Shown piece by piece: positions 43,891 to 55,801 of a stretch of 64,000 nucleotides of DNA; the first letter of the stretch is position 1, and each line of letters starts with the position of its first letter. The DNA lies in assembly GCA_023897205.1 (NCBI GenBank), contig JAHWDD010000007.1:620001-684000 (forward strand). The letters run 5' to 3'. This stretch comes from Exophiala sp. HKRS030. Taxonomy: Eukaryota; Ascomycota; Eurotiomycetes; Chaetothyriales; Herpotrichiellaceae. The translations under genes were made by a program, and so were the position numbers. The notes beneath the pieces were generated by a model. It was not told where the DNA came from, made no database searches, and saw nothing but the letters and a program-made list of their open reading frames with translations.

Positions 43891-46005
43891 TCAACCAAGC
43901 CTAGATCCAGTAGACCAATCCGCAGCCCTGTCACTCGTTGAGACTCTAGCTTCGACAATTTCAAAGATTGGCAACTCTGCTAGGCGAGCAACAATGTGAT
44001 GCAAGGTTGGCAGAGTGTCGAGGTCAAGCTGTTTGATCTCGATCGTGGCTGTTGTAGCGCGCCTACTCGTAGAGGACTCAACCATCTGTTTGTCTGACTC
44101 TGGGTAGTACACGTCGTACTCGGCATCTAGGTGCTGTTTACCCCTTGCACCATTAACTGCTTCACCAACTGCCGGCATGTACCTATGCACAAACGTCCCG
44201 GAAGGTGGCGGCAGCACATTCTCATCGTTTTCAATATTGACCGGATCCGAGACTAACCCATGGAGGTTCAAAGCTGCCCACTCCGTACCCCTCCAACTCA
44301 GCCGTGCCTGGTAATGCCCTGTATCATATGTGCAAACTATGTCTGTGTGTACGGCCGGCAGACCGTATCTTTCCCGCTCAGCCACAACTGCCTCGGAGAG
44401 ATTGTCAAACATGATCGGACAGTAACTTCCGCGCACCGGAGGTTCTCCTGCTTCGGAAGCATTGTACTGGACGCCATGGATCGAAAAGACCAGTGAGTCG
44501 TGCGTCCCACCAGCCAGCCAGTCTACATTCCGGTGATTGCGGATGGAGAGCGTCGCAACCGCGACAGTGTCTGACTTCTCAAAGGAATATTTCTCGCTGG
44601 GAAACAGATTCCGTAGTAATGTGGCACTGGTCTTGAATACGATGCTCGCTATCACTGTCGACGGACCGGTCTTTCGGGTCAATGACCGTCGAGAAGAATC
44701 GGATTGAGTTGGAAACGGCCCAAAGACCGTCGGTTGCAGCCACGAGGGATTCTTCGCACGCTTCCATTGCCATTCTCTCAAGATCTGAGAGGAGGCGTGA
44801 TGTTCATCGTGACTAAGCGCCATATCGAGGTGTTTCCGTACGCTCAGTTCATTGTTCTCTTTCCCCTCTTGAACTCGATCCCCGCCGACAACGAGGGATA
44901 GTTTCTGAATGAACGTACCACGCTCGTGGCGTGCCTTGTTGAACAGCTGCAGCCTTTCTGGAACCTCACTCGATTTAGTGTCCCCAGACAGCATCACGCC
45001 TAGCGATACAGCATCCTCCATGGCCATGACGGCGCCTTGGGCGAGATGAGGCGTGAATGGATGTGCAGCGTCCCCTATGAGAGCCAGCCGACTCTTGGCA
45101 AACGTTGACAGCATGTCCATGTCGTAGAGAGGCCAAACTTTTAACGTTGCCGGATCAGCCTTTCTGAAGAGGTTGACAAACTTCGCATCATGACCTTCGC
45201 AGAGCTCCAAGAGTTTCTCCTTCGGATCACCGATGTAGCCCTCCGTCAACTCGGACTTGTGTGTTACCACACAATTGTATTTGGTGTTGCCCAGTGTAGT
45301 GTAGATTATGGTCTTGGTGTGAGGACTGTAGATCATGTCCATGGTTTCGTCGGTAGGAATATGTATCGACGGGTCTGGCTCGAGATCTTTCCTGGAGAAC
45401 ATCATCCGAAAGCAGTTGTGGCTACTCGGATACGGCGAGGTTTTGGTAATTGCATCTCGCGCTCTCGAATAGACGCCATCTGCTCCAATCACCACGTCTC
45501 CGTGGAAGCTGGATCCGTCCTCTAGCTCTATGGTCGCTTCTTCTGGGTCGACCGCTCGAATCTTGCTCGAGAGGTGTATAATGGCAGGGTCTCCTTTGCC
45601 CTCAACCGTTGTCGCTAGTTGGAGCAAGCCTCCAAGGAGTTCAACGCGAGAAGCAAGAAGCCACTCATTCTGCCACCTGCCCGCCGTCAACTTCCGGTCT
45701 TCGTGCCCAAACTGATCCCCAGTGTGTTTGAAGAATCTGATGTTGTTCATCGGCACTGCGTCCCCTGTCTCTGGGTTGTAGCCCAGGAGGCGAAGGAGAC
45801 CGACTCCGTTTGGTGCCAGGTGTATGCCATACCCGGTGCCTCGAATGCTGCTTGCTTGCTCAAAAACGTGCACTTCGTGGCCCTGGTGCCGCAGTGCTAT
45901 TGCGGTAGAGAGACCGCCGATGCCGCCACCGACAATCAAAACCCGCAGACTGGGTGTGTGGTCGCCATCGGTACCATTTGGTATACTTTCGGATACGTCT
46001 CCCAT
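43891..46005 (-). CDS. Flavin monooxygenase fused to an acetoacetate-decarboxylase-like domain
   Basis: One uninterrupted frame of 704 residues from the ATG at 46005. The N-terminal part (about 20-400) is a PHBH-type FAD monooxygenase: VLIVGGGIGGLSTAIALRHQ (GxGxxG at 26-31), the DG motif in VVIGADGVYSRARD and the GD motif in LALIGDAAHPFTPHLAQG. From about 470 the sequence changes to an acetoacetate-decarboxylase fold: RNHRNVDWLAGGTHDSLVFS, then RGSYCPIMFDNLSEAVVAER and ERYGLPAVHTDI. True decarboxylases have a Lys pair after this Gly-x-Pro; here the residues are Ala-Val, so Schiff-base chemistry is unlikely. The flavin part should hydroxylate an aromatic ring with NAD(P)H and O2. The second domain may bind or reshape the product (inference). 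It is in tandem with another flavin monooxygenase. Confidence 0.85.
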   Translation of the reverse strand: MGDVSESIPNGTDGDHTPSLRVLIVGGGIGGLSTAIALRHQGHEVHVFEQASSIRGTGYGIHLAPNGVGLLRLLGYNPETGDAVPMNNIRFFKHTGDQFGHEDRKLTAGRWQNEWLLASRVELLGGLLQLATTVEGKGDPAIIHLSSKIRAVDPEEATIELEDGSSFHGDVVIGADGVYSRARDAITKTSPYPSSHNCFRMMFSRKDLEPDPSIHIPTDETMDMIYSPHTKTIIYTTLGNTKYNCVVTHKSELTEGYIGDPKEKLLELCEGHDAKFVNLFRKADPATLKVWPLYDMDMLSTFAKSRLALIGDAAHPFTPHLAQGAVMAMEDAVSLGVMLSGDTKSSEVPERLQLFNKARHERGTFIQKLSLVVGGDRVQEGKENNELSVRKHLDMALSHDEHHASSQILREWQWKRAKNPSWLQPTVFGPFPTQSDSSRRSLTRKTGPSTVIASIVFKTSATLLRNLFPSEKYSFEKSDTVAVATLSIRNHRNVDWLAGGTHDSLVFSIHGVQYNASEAGEPPVRGSYCPIMFDNLSEAVVAERERYGLPAVHTDIVCTYDTGHYQARLSWRGTEWAALNLHGLVSDPVNIENDENVLPPPSGTFVHRYMPAVGEAVNGARGKQHLDAEYDVYYPESDKQMVESSTSRRATTATIEIKQLDLDTLPTLHHIVARLAELPIFEIVEARVSTSDRAADWSTGSRLG

Positions 46006-46610
46006 GATTGGTAACGCCAACTTAGCTTTCTCGAAGAGTCTGTAGTTCTCAGAAGCCGAAAAGGTTGACAGTGAGGGCTTTTATTCCTGTTGCTGAGGAC
46101 TGCTAAGCTTGGTTCGTCATGCGCATGGTGGGTTCTTGCCCAGGCCACCGTTGTCCAGCTACTGTCGACAATAAAAGTCGACTTGCTACGTGGGGATTTT
46201 TGAAGTTGATTCTTGCAGACGCTGATCTCAAGATCGATGGGTGCAGCCCTTGGACTATCCCACACGGCTCGGCTGAACGAGCGGTCGTGTGTGGGAGCGT
46301 ATCGGTAAAGGCATACCCACCAGTGCAAAGTCTCCTGGACTCCCAAGTTCACGCCCAGGTGCTAGCTCCCTTCTAGGATGCTTACGCACAACCGATTCGG
46401 AGTTTCTACTCCGTACAACGTTCCATACAAGCTAGTGAAAGATTCCCTATCCTTTTGTACATGGCTTTGGGTCGAGTTTATTGAAGTTTATCGAACAGTA
46501 AGGTAAACATGCGAGATGCCAAAGTCACAGTCACTTAGCATCACGCCAGGCGTCGAGTTACGTAGTTTACACTGCAGCTTGGAATCAATGCTTGAGTCAC
46601 TGCTATCGTA
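46006..46610. other. Gene-free stretch
   Basis: Between the two flavin monooxygenase genes. No gene supported; one TACTCCGTA copy at 46407-46415. Confidence 0.5.
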
Positions 46611-47949
46611 TCAAATCTGTTGATCAAGCTCATCCGCCACGATATTGGCCGCAACTAAGCAGGCTTGTTCTGCCTCGAGAGCAATATCTCTGTTCCAAAG
46701 CCAGTCCATCCTGTACTGAATGGCTTTCCTAAGCGCCGTTGGATCGTCGAGCACCCCGATGCGTCGTAAGTTGAAGATCTCGAGTGCTTCATCGCTCAGT
46801 TTTGCGTTGAGCTGGGCACGTGGAAGTCGAATCTTGTCGTATCCACGGAAAGCGGCCGAGATGTGTCTTACTTCTTTGATGTTTCCCAATACGGCTGACA
46901 TGACCCAAGCATCCTCAATGGCTTGACCGGCGCCTGCTGCATGAGTTGGTAGTGCCGCGTGAGCTGCGTCCCCAATGATACATACTTTTCCCCTGTGCGA
47001 CTGCGGAATATCAGGTATTTTCCAGATCGACCACTTCATGATGTTTGGGCGATCGAGAGCCTGTGGCAATAGTCAGCAAAGGTCTTCTGTAACAAGATCA
47101 AGTCCTGGATACCTTTAGTAGCTTGAAAGTCTCGGGGGGCCAGTCACTGAAAACTCGTTCGATTTCCTCGAAATCCGTCGATTGTACCCATGGGCCTTCC
47201 CAAGTCTTTGACCCAGACTTTGTCGCGATGAGATTGAATGTAGCACCAAAGTCTATGGGAAATGAGGCCGTGACGCAGTTGTTACCGCAAAACGTGAACG
47301 AGTTCATGGCCAGCTCGTCTCCCATTGCTTTGCGGGCCTCTTCCATGGGTAGCAGCCCTCTGTAACCGACTACACCGGTGAAAACCGGCTCGTACTCTTG
47401 CCAATTCTCAGGAAATACGAACTTGCGCGTGGCCGAGTGAACGCCATCTGCCCCGACCACGCAATCTGCTTGCGCAGTTGTTCCGTCGTGAAAGTGTAGC
47501 GTGACGACGTGTTCGGACTCTTCGATAGACTTCAGACGCTTTCCGAGATGGGCATTCTCCTTGGGGAGAACACTGACCAGTGCGTCGAGGAACTTCCCTC
47601 GATGGATGCTGCTTTGCCCAGTCTCGCTTTTGACAGAGCAGATTTTCTCCCCCGCGTGAGTTCCAGTTGCATAGACGAAGTCGTACCACGTGTTTTTGTG
47701 TTTGCGATCCAGGTTGCCGGTTTGTAACTTCAAATACGCCTCGTATACTGTCGGCGAGATACATCTGAGCGCCCTCACGGCGTTGGGACCGAGCAGGAGA
47801 CCAGCGCCGACTTCAGCAAATTCTTCTGCTGCTTCGTAGACATTAGCCTGGACATGAGGATACCTCATCAGCCCGATTGCCGTAAGTATACCACTAATAC
47901 CCCCGCCGACTATGGCGACGGAAAGACGGTGTTCAGACTGGGAAATCAT
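46611..47949 (-). CDS. Salicylate-hydroxylase-like FAD monooxygenase
   Basis: Two exons, 47949-47113 and 47060-46611, with a 52 bp intron; 428 residues. FAD motifs are VAIVGGGISGILTAIGLM near the N-terminus, the DG motif in DCVVGADGVHSATRKFVF and the GD motif in VCIIGDAAHAALPTHAAGAG, followed by AIEDAWVMSAVL. This is the usual size and layout of fungal salicylate 1-monooxygenase-like enzymes, which hydroxylate a hydroxybenzoate, often with loss of CO2 to give a catechol. Such a product would be the natural substrate for the nearby extradiol dioxygenase (inference). Cytosolic; no targeting signal. Confidence 0.88.
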
Positions 47950-48727
47950 GATGGATTGTTGGACGGCAATGCGAGCAATGGTTGTTTGATGCCTTGTTCT
48001 CCAGAAACCTCTAGCAGAAGACTTTGAAATGACTGTGTGCCGGCCAAAAACATGGCGTGTAGGCTCGATAATGTATCAAGCCTAGGGTAGGGCTCTGGTG
48101 CTGCTTGTGGTGTGTGTTTTTGCAATGAGGCCGAAGTTCGAATCAATCTGTCAGGGTCAAGGGACAAAGCTTTCTAGAGTAGAGATGGTGATCTCCGAGC
48201 AGGCTGCATAAGGGAACCGAAGACAAAACGCGCGTGAAGGTACTCTTGCACGCCCGCAATCAGTTCCAAGAATCCGCGGACTCGCATCTTCGGTTAACGC
48301 GAGATCGTACAAGATATCCCGATGCTGTCCGGGTAATCCAAGCGTGTGGGCTTGTGGGCTGCCGAGATGAGCTAGTGATCGCAAGATCCTGAGAGCTTGC
48401 CGAGTGGGAAGCTAGCAGCCCCAGATTTCACCCCTGCACGGTACAATGCCTCTGGGGTGCATATCTCGCCTCTCGGATCACATTGGCCAGCCCAATTCCC
48501 CACCTACAGGACGAGATACGGCCCAGTTCGCCACTTACTTGTGAAGTATTCAGGCGCAACATTTGCCGTTACAGCAATATGGCCGCATGATTCAGCCTTA
48601 CGGGTAGGCAGGTTTGAGATATCAACACAGCTATGATGCAAAAACTTGCCTAGAACTATCTGGAGACATTCGAGCTGGATGGTCTTCAAGTCCCCCGTAA
48701 TCCTCGACCGAAAAGACGCGTGGTAAG
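47950..48727. other. Gene-free stretch
   Basis: Upstream of the salicylate-hydroxylase-like gene. Two minus-strand frames of about 75 codons are open here, without motifs or splice logic. No gene supported. Confidence 0.4.
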
Positions 48728-51447
48728 TCACCCGTTGCTCTCGTGATCGATCATATTGACCACTGCGAGGTGCCGAAGGACATTCCGGAGTACCAACGAC
48801 ATCCTAACGTTCAAGCATGAGAGAATGTGAATGCCGGTTTCCAAAGTCGAGCGGGCGTAACCCCGGTTTGGCGTGTTCTGAATTACTTCTCCAGCCCAGA
48901 GTACCACTGTTGCCATGTAGATACCTACACAAACGTGAGGGCTTTCCGTGAGTCTGGTGTTGACGGGATGAAGAGCAGCACCGTCGGTCATGGACTGCCG
49001 AGTAAAGATGGTTTGGTCCTTTGCCAGAGCGACAAGCTCTGCGGCGTGCCATAAAGCCACCTCACAACTGCTGCTCTGCCTCCAAGATCTAAGTGCAGTA
49101 TGTGCACTTCCTGAATGCTTGAAACTGTGAGCGTACGCCCGTACCAGACTGTGTATAAGGGTAAAGTCGACATGCATATTCACAAAGGCCAAGTGAAATA
49201 GCAATTGCTTCCAGGGAGCAAGTTCAACAGTGGTAGAACCAGTCTTGATTTGCCATCTATGAAGAGCCAGTTCAACAAGGGACCGCTTCCAAAGCGAATC
49301 CGATGCCGGATCGCTGGTACTCTGTCCACGCGTATGCCAGGAGAGAACCGTCAGATACGTGAGGCTGAACATGGAGTCAAGTGGTTTCAAGCTCTCGTCG
49401 CAATCCATATGTGGAGTCAGCAAGGTTCGTAGCAAGATAGTAGCATCGGTGACAGATGAACAGGTCGAACTCTGAGCGGAGGCGCCTTCTGGGGTGATTG
49501 CATGTTCAAGAGTCGCAAATGTTGGATACAAATTTGGTGGTCGTTGCAATAACATGACTCGATAGCTTTCGAGCATGTAAAGGCTGTTGACCAGCCTGGA
49601 AGACGTCAGCAATCTTGAAGATTCAAGGAATACGAGCAGCTGACCACCACTCATTGCTTTCTTCACTTTTGCAAGTCGAACAGCTGAGGTTGAGCAAGCC
49701 ATGTTGCCTTGCAACCTGGTTTGGGTGAGCAGATGCGCCTGATTGAATTGAGCAAGTTACCATACTTGCAACATTTGCATGTGAAAAACTTCTGCACACT
49801 CAAAACAACGTGCATCGCCACTACACAAGCCGAATATCTCCAATGCAATATACTATATGTCTCAGGTTCAGCTAGGGAGCCTAAAATGACAGAGACGAGA
49901 TGTGCAAGACTTACTGTTTGCACCACACTAATGGCCTGGGATGGATTTTGCGCATCTTGGAAGTAGGCCTGTAGCTGGCTCAGCGGTATAATAAGACGCT
50001 GGATTTCAGGTTGGGCTTACCCTACTGAACAAAAGCCTCCTTGCGTCGGTGTACATGCTTCTGGCAATCGTGAAGCTTCCTTCGATAGTAGAGAGAAGAC
50101 CACCGACTGCAGCCATTGCCAAGATGAGATCAGGAAGTGTGCTTGATGTAACTCGAAAACGTTCAAAGGTTGGAAAAGCAGGCGCCATCCCAGCCATAAA
50201 TAGGTTCAGGAAATAGTTGACTATGTCAATGTCGTGATGCTGTATGTTTGGATTGAGGTTTTGTAACCAGCTGGGAGGTCCTTGTTTGCCACTCTGGGAG
50301 AGCTGGATTGTTTTGGAACGTCTGGTTCCAGGATCCCTGGCCGCGTACATTTGTTCTCCAATGCTTGTGTCACCATCTGCAATGTAGACAGCGCTCCCTT
50401 GATTTGACAAATCATCAAGCCGGCCGTCAAGTTCAAATGTTGTATGCAGTGGTAGAAAGAAGGGGTCGAAATACTGAACATATTAGCACGGTAGAAAGGC
50501 TTTCCTCTCAAAAAAAAACCTGACCTCGAAGGAATTGAACCGTGAGTCGAGGCTCATGAAAGGCTCAGAAATGACATCCTGCCTCTGGTTAATCAAGGGC
50601 GGACTCATAAGGTCCATGTCAGCTGTGTTCATTTCATCGAGATGGTCGAAATTTCTCCAACTTGATTCTTCTATGCTAAAATCAACATCACCTGGTGCAG
50701 GAGCGTAGGTGAGTATTCCTGGCGAGCAAGCCATCGATGGAAACAGATGCTGCGGGGCAAAGGACGTAGAGGGCGGCTGCTGTGTCTGCAAAGATTGACT
50801 TGTCGATGTTTGTACCTCGTCAACTGTATGACTGCTTTCCATGTGTTCAGCACTCGCAGGCAATGTGATGGAAACTTTATACCCAGAACGGTTCAATGTG
50901 CTAGGGTTCGTGGAGTCTCTAGTTGGAGGAACAGCTGCCATTTGCAGAGAGGTGATTGTCGGGTTGAGATCCTCAGCCGTGTCTTTTCTTGTGTAGAGGC
51001 ATGCTTCGCTCCTCGCGCTACACCTTTGACATGGCACCAAACCATTACATTTCACCTTGTGCAGGCGACATCGCTCACAGGCCTCGGTCGTTCTCACCTT
51101 CTCGCCATCAGGAGCAGTTTTCGATGATGCATTGTCTTGTCCTCGACAGAAATGATTCACATGCCGACGGTAGACATCCTGGCGTTTGAATCCTTGCCGA
51201 CAAAATGAACATACATATGGCGACTCTTGCGTGTCTGTGACTTCGTTGAGCGTTTCAGCCGCCAGCGAGACGAAACACCCAGGAGCTTACGTGTTCGTTG
51301 ATGTCGTAAGAGATGTTCTTTTCGGGCGAAATCGCGGCTGCAGCGATGGCACTATGACTCGAAGAGGTCAGTCCATTTGGAGTTTCGATACGTGGTAAAG
51401 CTTTAGACGTGGCCTGTTAAAGAGTCACTCACTTGGTGTCGGATCAT
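48728..51447 (-). CDS. C2H2 plus Zn2Cys6 transcription factor
   Basis: Eight exons: 51447-51433, 51351-51291, 51234-50525, 50473-50021, 49968-49915, 49852-49766, 49715-49645 and 49595-48728. All junctions are in phase and give 772 residues. Two C2H2 fingers start at residue 6 (QCHRCSRDFARKEHLLRHQR, then YVCSFCRQGFKRQDVYRRH). A zinc cluster follows, CERCRLHKVKCNGLVPCQRC with a sixth Cys at 104. The fungal TF domain follows (FLNLFMAGMAPAFPTFERFR, IALEIFGLCSGDARCFECAE, LVNSLYMLESYRVMLLQRPP). This double DNA-binding layout is a known fungal class. The first two small exons are supported because they rebuild the zinc fingers exactly. The 49 bp intron before exon 8 restores the frame. It probably regulates the cluster; divergent from another regulator. 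Confidence 0.82.
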
Positions 51448-51927
51448 ACTGCGTGACTGGACCTCAGCCGAAGCCAAAGATGTTGCAGACATTCGATTGC
51501 TTTCAACGCAGACTTGGAGCTGCAACCGACGAGGAGCTCGTGGGGATTTCTGGGGAAAAGAAGTTGTACGAGCTGATACTCCGTACATACTCCTCCGGGG
51601 TCTTCGCGCTTATGAATCTCGGGGCATGAGTTCGTACTACTAATAAGCGAGACCAGCGGGACCCACTCAAGGCCGGGCGCCTTGGCTGGACCCTGGAACA
51701 ACGTCGACACCTCGACATCACCTCAACTAGGTCCATTCTAGTAAGACTCGGCAAGGGTTCAGGAAAGGATCTCTGATAAGAGAAGTCCACGGCCACCTAG
51801 CCAACTACATGACTTCCCACCAGAAACGCCGATTCGAACTCTTGGCCCAGCCTATTACTGTGTCACTTCGTAGACATCTAGCCACTGGAGCGGAAAGAAT
51901 TCTGCCTACAACGCGCCCAGTGTGACG
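51448..51927. promoter_or_regulatory. Divergent region between two regulator genes
   Basis: 480 bp between opposite starts. Contains one TACTCCGTA copy at 51577-51585. No clear binding site. Confidence 0.45.
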
Positions 51928-53711
51928 ATGAACAACCAGATACCACAACATGGCGCCAGAGCAAGATGGCCAGGGGAAAGAGAGCCTGACGGCTCTGATG
52001 CGGAGTCGGCCTACAGGCCTATAGACGCTTCCTTGACGGCGACCTTCAAGAACGCCATGTTCGCGAGAACAAGGCTGGAAACGGGGGTTGAATATCTACA
52101 GAAGGATGAATTGAATCCACTTCTGGTGGCGGAGACGTCAGCTGAGCCGGTTCGTCTTGTCCCCCCGAGCCAGCTCGCCTGTACTGATACATATTGCTGC
52201 AGTTGCATTGGCCTGCCAGCGCTCTCTCGGCGAACGTATCGGAAGACCATGGCTTCTCGGCGACCGAAATCAAAGAGTACGTTGAGCTTTGTACTCGGGA
52301 TTTCATTTCCAAGGCACCCTTCCTTCGAGATGTGCCTGCGTCATTGTTCTACCAACTGCCAGCGCCGCTGTACTTCACCCTGGCGATGGCGTGCATAGGA
52401 GCCATGTTGGGTGAATGCTCTATCGAGAGAAGCTCCAAGTTGTGGTGGTCATCCTTGAGACTTCTGATGGGTCAGTTGGAGGTGGATAACCGCGAGGCTC
52501 GCAAGATGGAATTGATCAAGGCAGTGGGTTGGCGTGTTCTGCCCATAGGAGGTCTGCTGAAATCAGACAGTGGGTCTTGCTCGAGTCCTACGGTCTGTTG
52601 AGTTCCGACCGCTTGACGTGGAACCGAACCAGCATGGCTCACGGCTACGTGGAAACGGTAAGATCCAGTCTCCCCCCGTCGTCCAACTATACTCACCGTC
52701 TCATCGGGATAGGCTGTGTGGAGGCTTCTAGATCAACTCAGAGACTCAGAAGACGACGCAAGAAACCATCCCAACTTCCTCAGTGCAGAGAATTACTTGA
52801 AGTTGGCCATTCGTTTCTTCCCGGTCGGTGTTCTTGAGCTGACACCGAAGACTAGGCCGATCGTATCATACTTTGCCGTCGTTGATCTACTGCGATCGTA
52901 CCATTTCAGTCAAGCTTCGAATTTATCAGCTCCAGAGGTCTTATGCATCGTCAACCCTCAACGGCCAAAGACGGCCTTGGGCAACGATCCGCAAGGTTTC
53001 CCAAATAACTCGAAATCAGCGCTCACCAGCCTCGTTGGCATAATGGGCCGCGTTCACACTCTTGCCCTGGTTTTCAATCCTCTGCTGCGAATACCGGCTG
53101 ATCGTGTGATGAGCACAGCCAGATGGAAGCCCTGCGACTACATTCCCTTCTCAGGTGCCATGGAACTGGCGGAGATGACCAGCAGACTTTTCAACAATCT
53201 CGACACGTGGCGGCGCGCTTATTCGGCGACGGCGAAGCCTGAAGTCATTCTTCTGTGGCACTTTTGCCAGCTCTACCTGAGTCTGCCCGGCCTGCAACTG
53301 CTGATCGAGCTGTCTGGCTATCCTCCGCGTTGTCCCACTGACGCGTCTGGTATCGGCAACACCTCGTATGACGCGTCGGCAAAGCTCGAGCTCGTGACCT
53401 ATGACCTCAAAAGAGGGCAGGAAGCATCGGAGCATGCTTGGAAAATACTTGCCCTGAGTTCCGACTGCAGTGATACTCTGGCCACCGTGATCTGGAAGCC
53501 CCTGGCGTTGTTTTGTGCAGGCCTGGTCATATGGGGCAGTATTTCAGTACAGAAGGATGGCAGCGCTCAAGCTACCCTCAAAATTTTGAACCTTTTCGAG
53601 GCTGAAATCTCCAAAACGAAATCTCCGGGTGCTCGCGAGATGTCTGAAACGCTGAGGAGGTTAGAGGGAAGACCGCTTGGAATGCAACCTGGTGGATGTC
53701 TAGAGCTGTAA
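51928..53711 (+). CDS. Fungal-specific transcription-factor-domain protein, no DNA-binding domain seen
   Basis: Four exons, 51928-52149, 52203-52523, 52571-52657 and 52713-53711, in phase; 542 residues. The central homology region is recognisable: FSATEIKEYVELCTRDFISK with APFLRDVP, PLYFTLAMACIGAML, KAWVLLESYGLLSSDRLTWN, AVWRLLDQLRDSEDD, and NYLKLAIRFFPVGVLELTPK. These match the Fungal_trans-type domain of C2H2 or Zn2Cys6 regulators. No zinc motif appears in the N-terminal 100 residues, nor could I find one upstream. Either a 5' exon is missed or the protein acts without its own DNA-binding domain. The first exon is the least certain. Divergent from the C2H2/Zn2Cys6 gene. Confidence 0.7.
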
Positions 53712-54060
53712 CGGCATTGGGAACAAAGGAGTACACACAGGCCTGGAGGCGTTGGAAGCTCATGGTTTGAGAGATGGAGATGAAATGGTTTTGCCGCTGT
53801 GAGAAGAAAACAAAGACTGGTGCTTCGAGTTTTAGCACAGAAGTTCTGGTCATATACAATCGCCTCCTTAACAGTATTGGTACCACTACCGCGCGGCCTG
53901 CATATCTACAAACTGGAAAACCTCAGTTCAAGTTAGGGGCACTTTGCCTGGCTCATGACATGTGCGTCTGGCTCGTGCTACATACAATGCCTCACGTGTA
54001 CCTCCAAGTGTCGAATCCCACCCATCCACGTCGGCCACCCTTGTCCGAGCAACCCGCCCG
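53712..54060. other. Convergent intergenic stretch
   Basis: Between the 3' ends of the regulator and the MFS gene. No gene. Confidence 0.5.
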
Positions 54061-55801
54061 TCACTCCCGATGTGTCAGGATGTGCCACTTTTCCAAAAGA
54101 TTGTGACGGGCCCAGTAACTGCGATACTTCTTGCCAAAGACAAACAGGAATGGCAATAATGCGGCCAGTCCAAGCGACAGAGAGCCCCAGGCGTAGAATG
54201 AATGTTTCAGACCGACCTTAACCGTCCAGTCGTTGACAAAGTAGCTGAATCCAAAGGCGAAGAAGTTCTTCAAAGTCTGGCAGCAGATGAAGATCTCGGC
54301 TGTCATGGAGCGGTACGAGTCGACTGCGTAGCTGGAGACGCCACTGACCGCAAAGACGATCCCAAAAAGGATGAGACCGTGCACCGTCGCACATGCGTAA
54401 GGGCTCAGTCCGTCGGCCACGGCGACGCCCCAGCCCATCAGAGACGCGCCGGTGAAGAAGGCCAAGAAAGCAGGGATCAACCGGTATTCCGGCTCATAGA
54501 CGCCCTGGTTGCGTCGCGCGCACCATCTGATCAGTCGATCGGAAACCAGCGCGTTCAGAGTGGAAGCGATCGCGCCGCCAATAAAAGGGCCAAATGAGAG
54601 GCGCCCAATTGCCGCCGAATTCATGTGGTAGGGCGCTTTCGCAAAGGCCTGCGGTATAATGAAAGCCACTATGATGAACATGACCAAAGACAGGCTGTAC
54701 ACGAGGACGACGAGAGCAATTGCTGCATTCGCCATGACACCCCAGGGAGCGAAGTAGAGCTGCAGCAGGTTCTCCTTGCTGTAAGTGGTCGTGAAGATGG
54801 CCAGGCTCTGGTAGAAAGTCTTCTTTGGAGAGGCATGCTCGACGGGTTCCGACACCGTCTGGTCTATATGTGCGGCAGAAGCAGTACCTTTCTCCTCTGT
54901 CTGCTCGACAACGCCGGCAGCAAGATCTTCAATTTTGTCCTGGGTGCCTTGGTCGATCTCTCGCCGTGTGTCGCGAACGTATGACGTTTCAGGTACGAGG
55001 AAAAATTGGAGGACGATGTGTATCCCTCCAAAGATGATCATGAAGTACCAACTGCACACGGATACGACGTCAGTAAATCGAGCCAAGTGTCAAGTGACAA
55101 GGAGGTTCTACTTACAGCCACTCCCAGCCCATGGACTCAGCAATAGGGCCCGAAACCGCTCCGGTCAGGTTCGTGATAGCAACAATGACAAAGTTGGTGA
55201 TTGCCAGATAAAGTCCTCGCTCGTGGACGAAGAAGATGTCACCGACCACGGCGTAAATAAGCGACTCGTATGGCGAGGCGGAAAATCCCTGGAGGACACG
55301 AGCAGCCACTAGTGCTCCATACGACCGAGTCCCAACAGTGGCCCCGACTATATGTCCAACAAGAGCCATGACGGCGCTGAACAGGAAGCATGGTCTCTTG
55401 CCATACTTGTGTGCAAAAGCACAGAAAAAGGGTCCCGTTATTCCAACGGTGAGTGTGAAATAACCCGAGGTCAAGACAACCTTCGCGATCGGAGCATGCA
55501 CATCTTTGGAAATCGTAGGGAAGGATGGGTTAAGCATTGCCGTGATGACAGCAAAGTAAAAGATGGTTCCCAGCAAGGTGACGCCCAAAACGGTCAGTTT
55601 CTTGGTGTAGCTCCAGTTCAACGGATCGTTCGGGTCATCGGAAGGTTGTGGTACAAGAACTATGTTTGCATTTTTGCTTTTTCCATGACGAAGAAGGCCC
55701 AATGCCCCAGGAGACTTCGACTTGGCTGCAGAGTCGTCTAGTAAGACGGTGCCAGGAACATGTGGAAGCTTGCGATCTTCCAGGATACCGAGAAAAGGCA
55801 T
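54061..55801 (-). CDS. MFS transporter, DHA1/HOL-like
   Basis: Two exons, 55801-55116 and 55051-54061, with a 64 bp intron; 558 residues. The cytosolic N-terminus contains the family's DDPNDPLNWS motif. Twelve membrane helices follow, starting KKLTVLGVTLLGTIFYFAV. Loop 2-3 has the MFS signature FAHKYGKRP, and RVLQGFSASPYESL is typical of helix 4-5 in fungal DHA1 drug:H+ antiporter relatives. A long central loop (QGTQDKIEDLAAGVVEQTEE and on) precedes helix 7, and NDWTVKVGLKHSFY lies near the end. It is a plasma-membrane proton-coupled transporter, in this setting probably for import or export of the aromatic substrate (inference). Intron ends are GTAAGT and GTGCAG. Confidence 0.9.

Noticed and set aside
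49596..49714. Reading straight through from the exon 7 region in the frame of exon 8 of the C2H2/Zn2Cys6 gene
   Set aside because: That frame is open but does not look like the family; a 49 bp intron with a CTGAC branch site and CTTCCAG acceptor gives the expected ESNEWW-LVNSLYMLESYRV transition.
51835..51905. tRNA-like minus-strand sequence with GTTCGAATC
   Set aside because: The bases flanking the T-loop-like motif do not form a T stem (only one of the first three pairs fits), and no acceptor stem or clear anticodon arm can be drawn.
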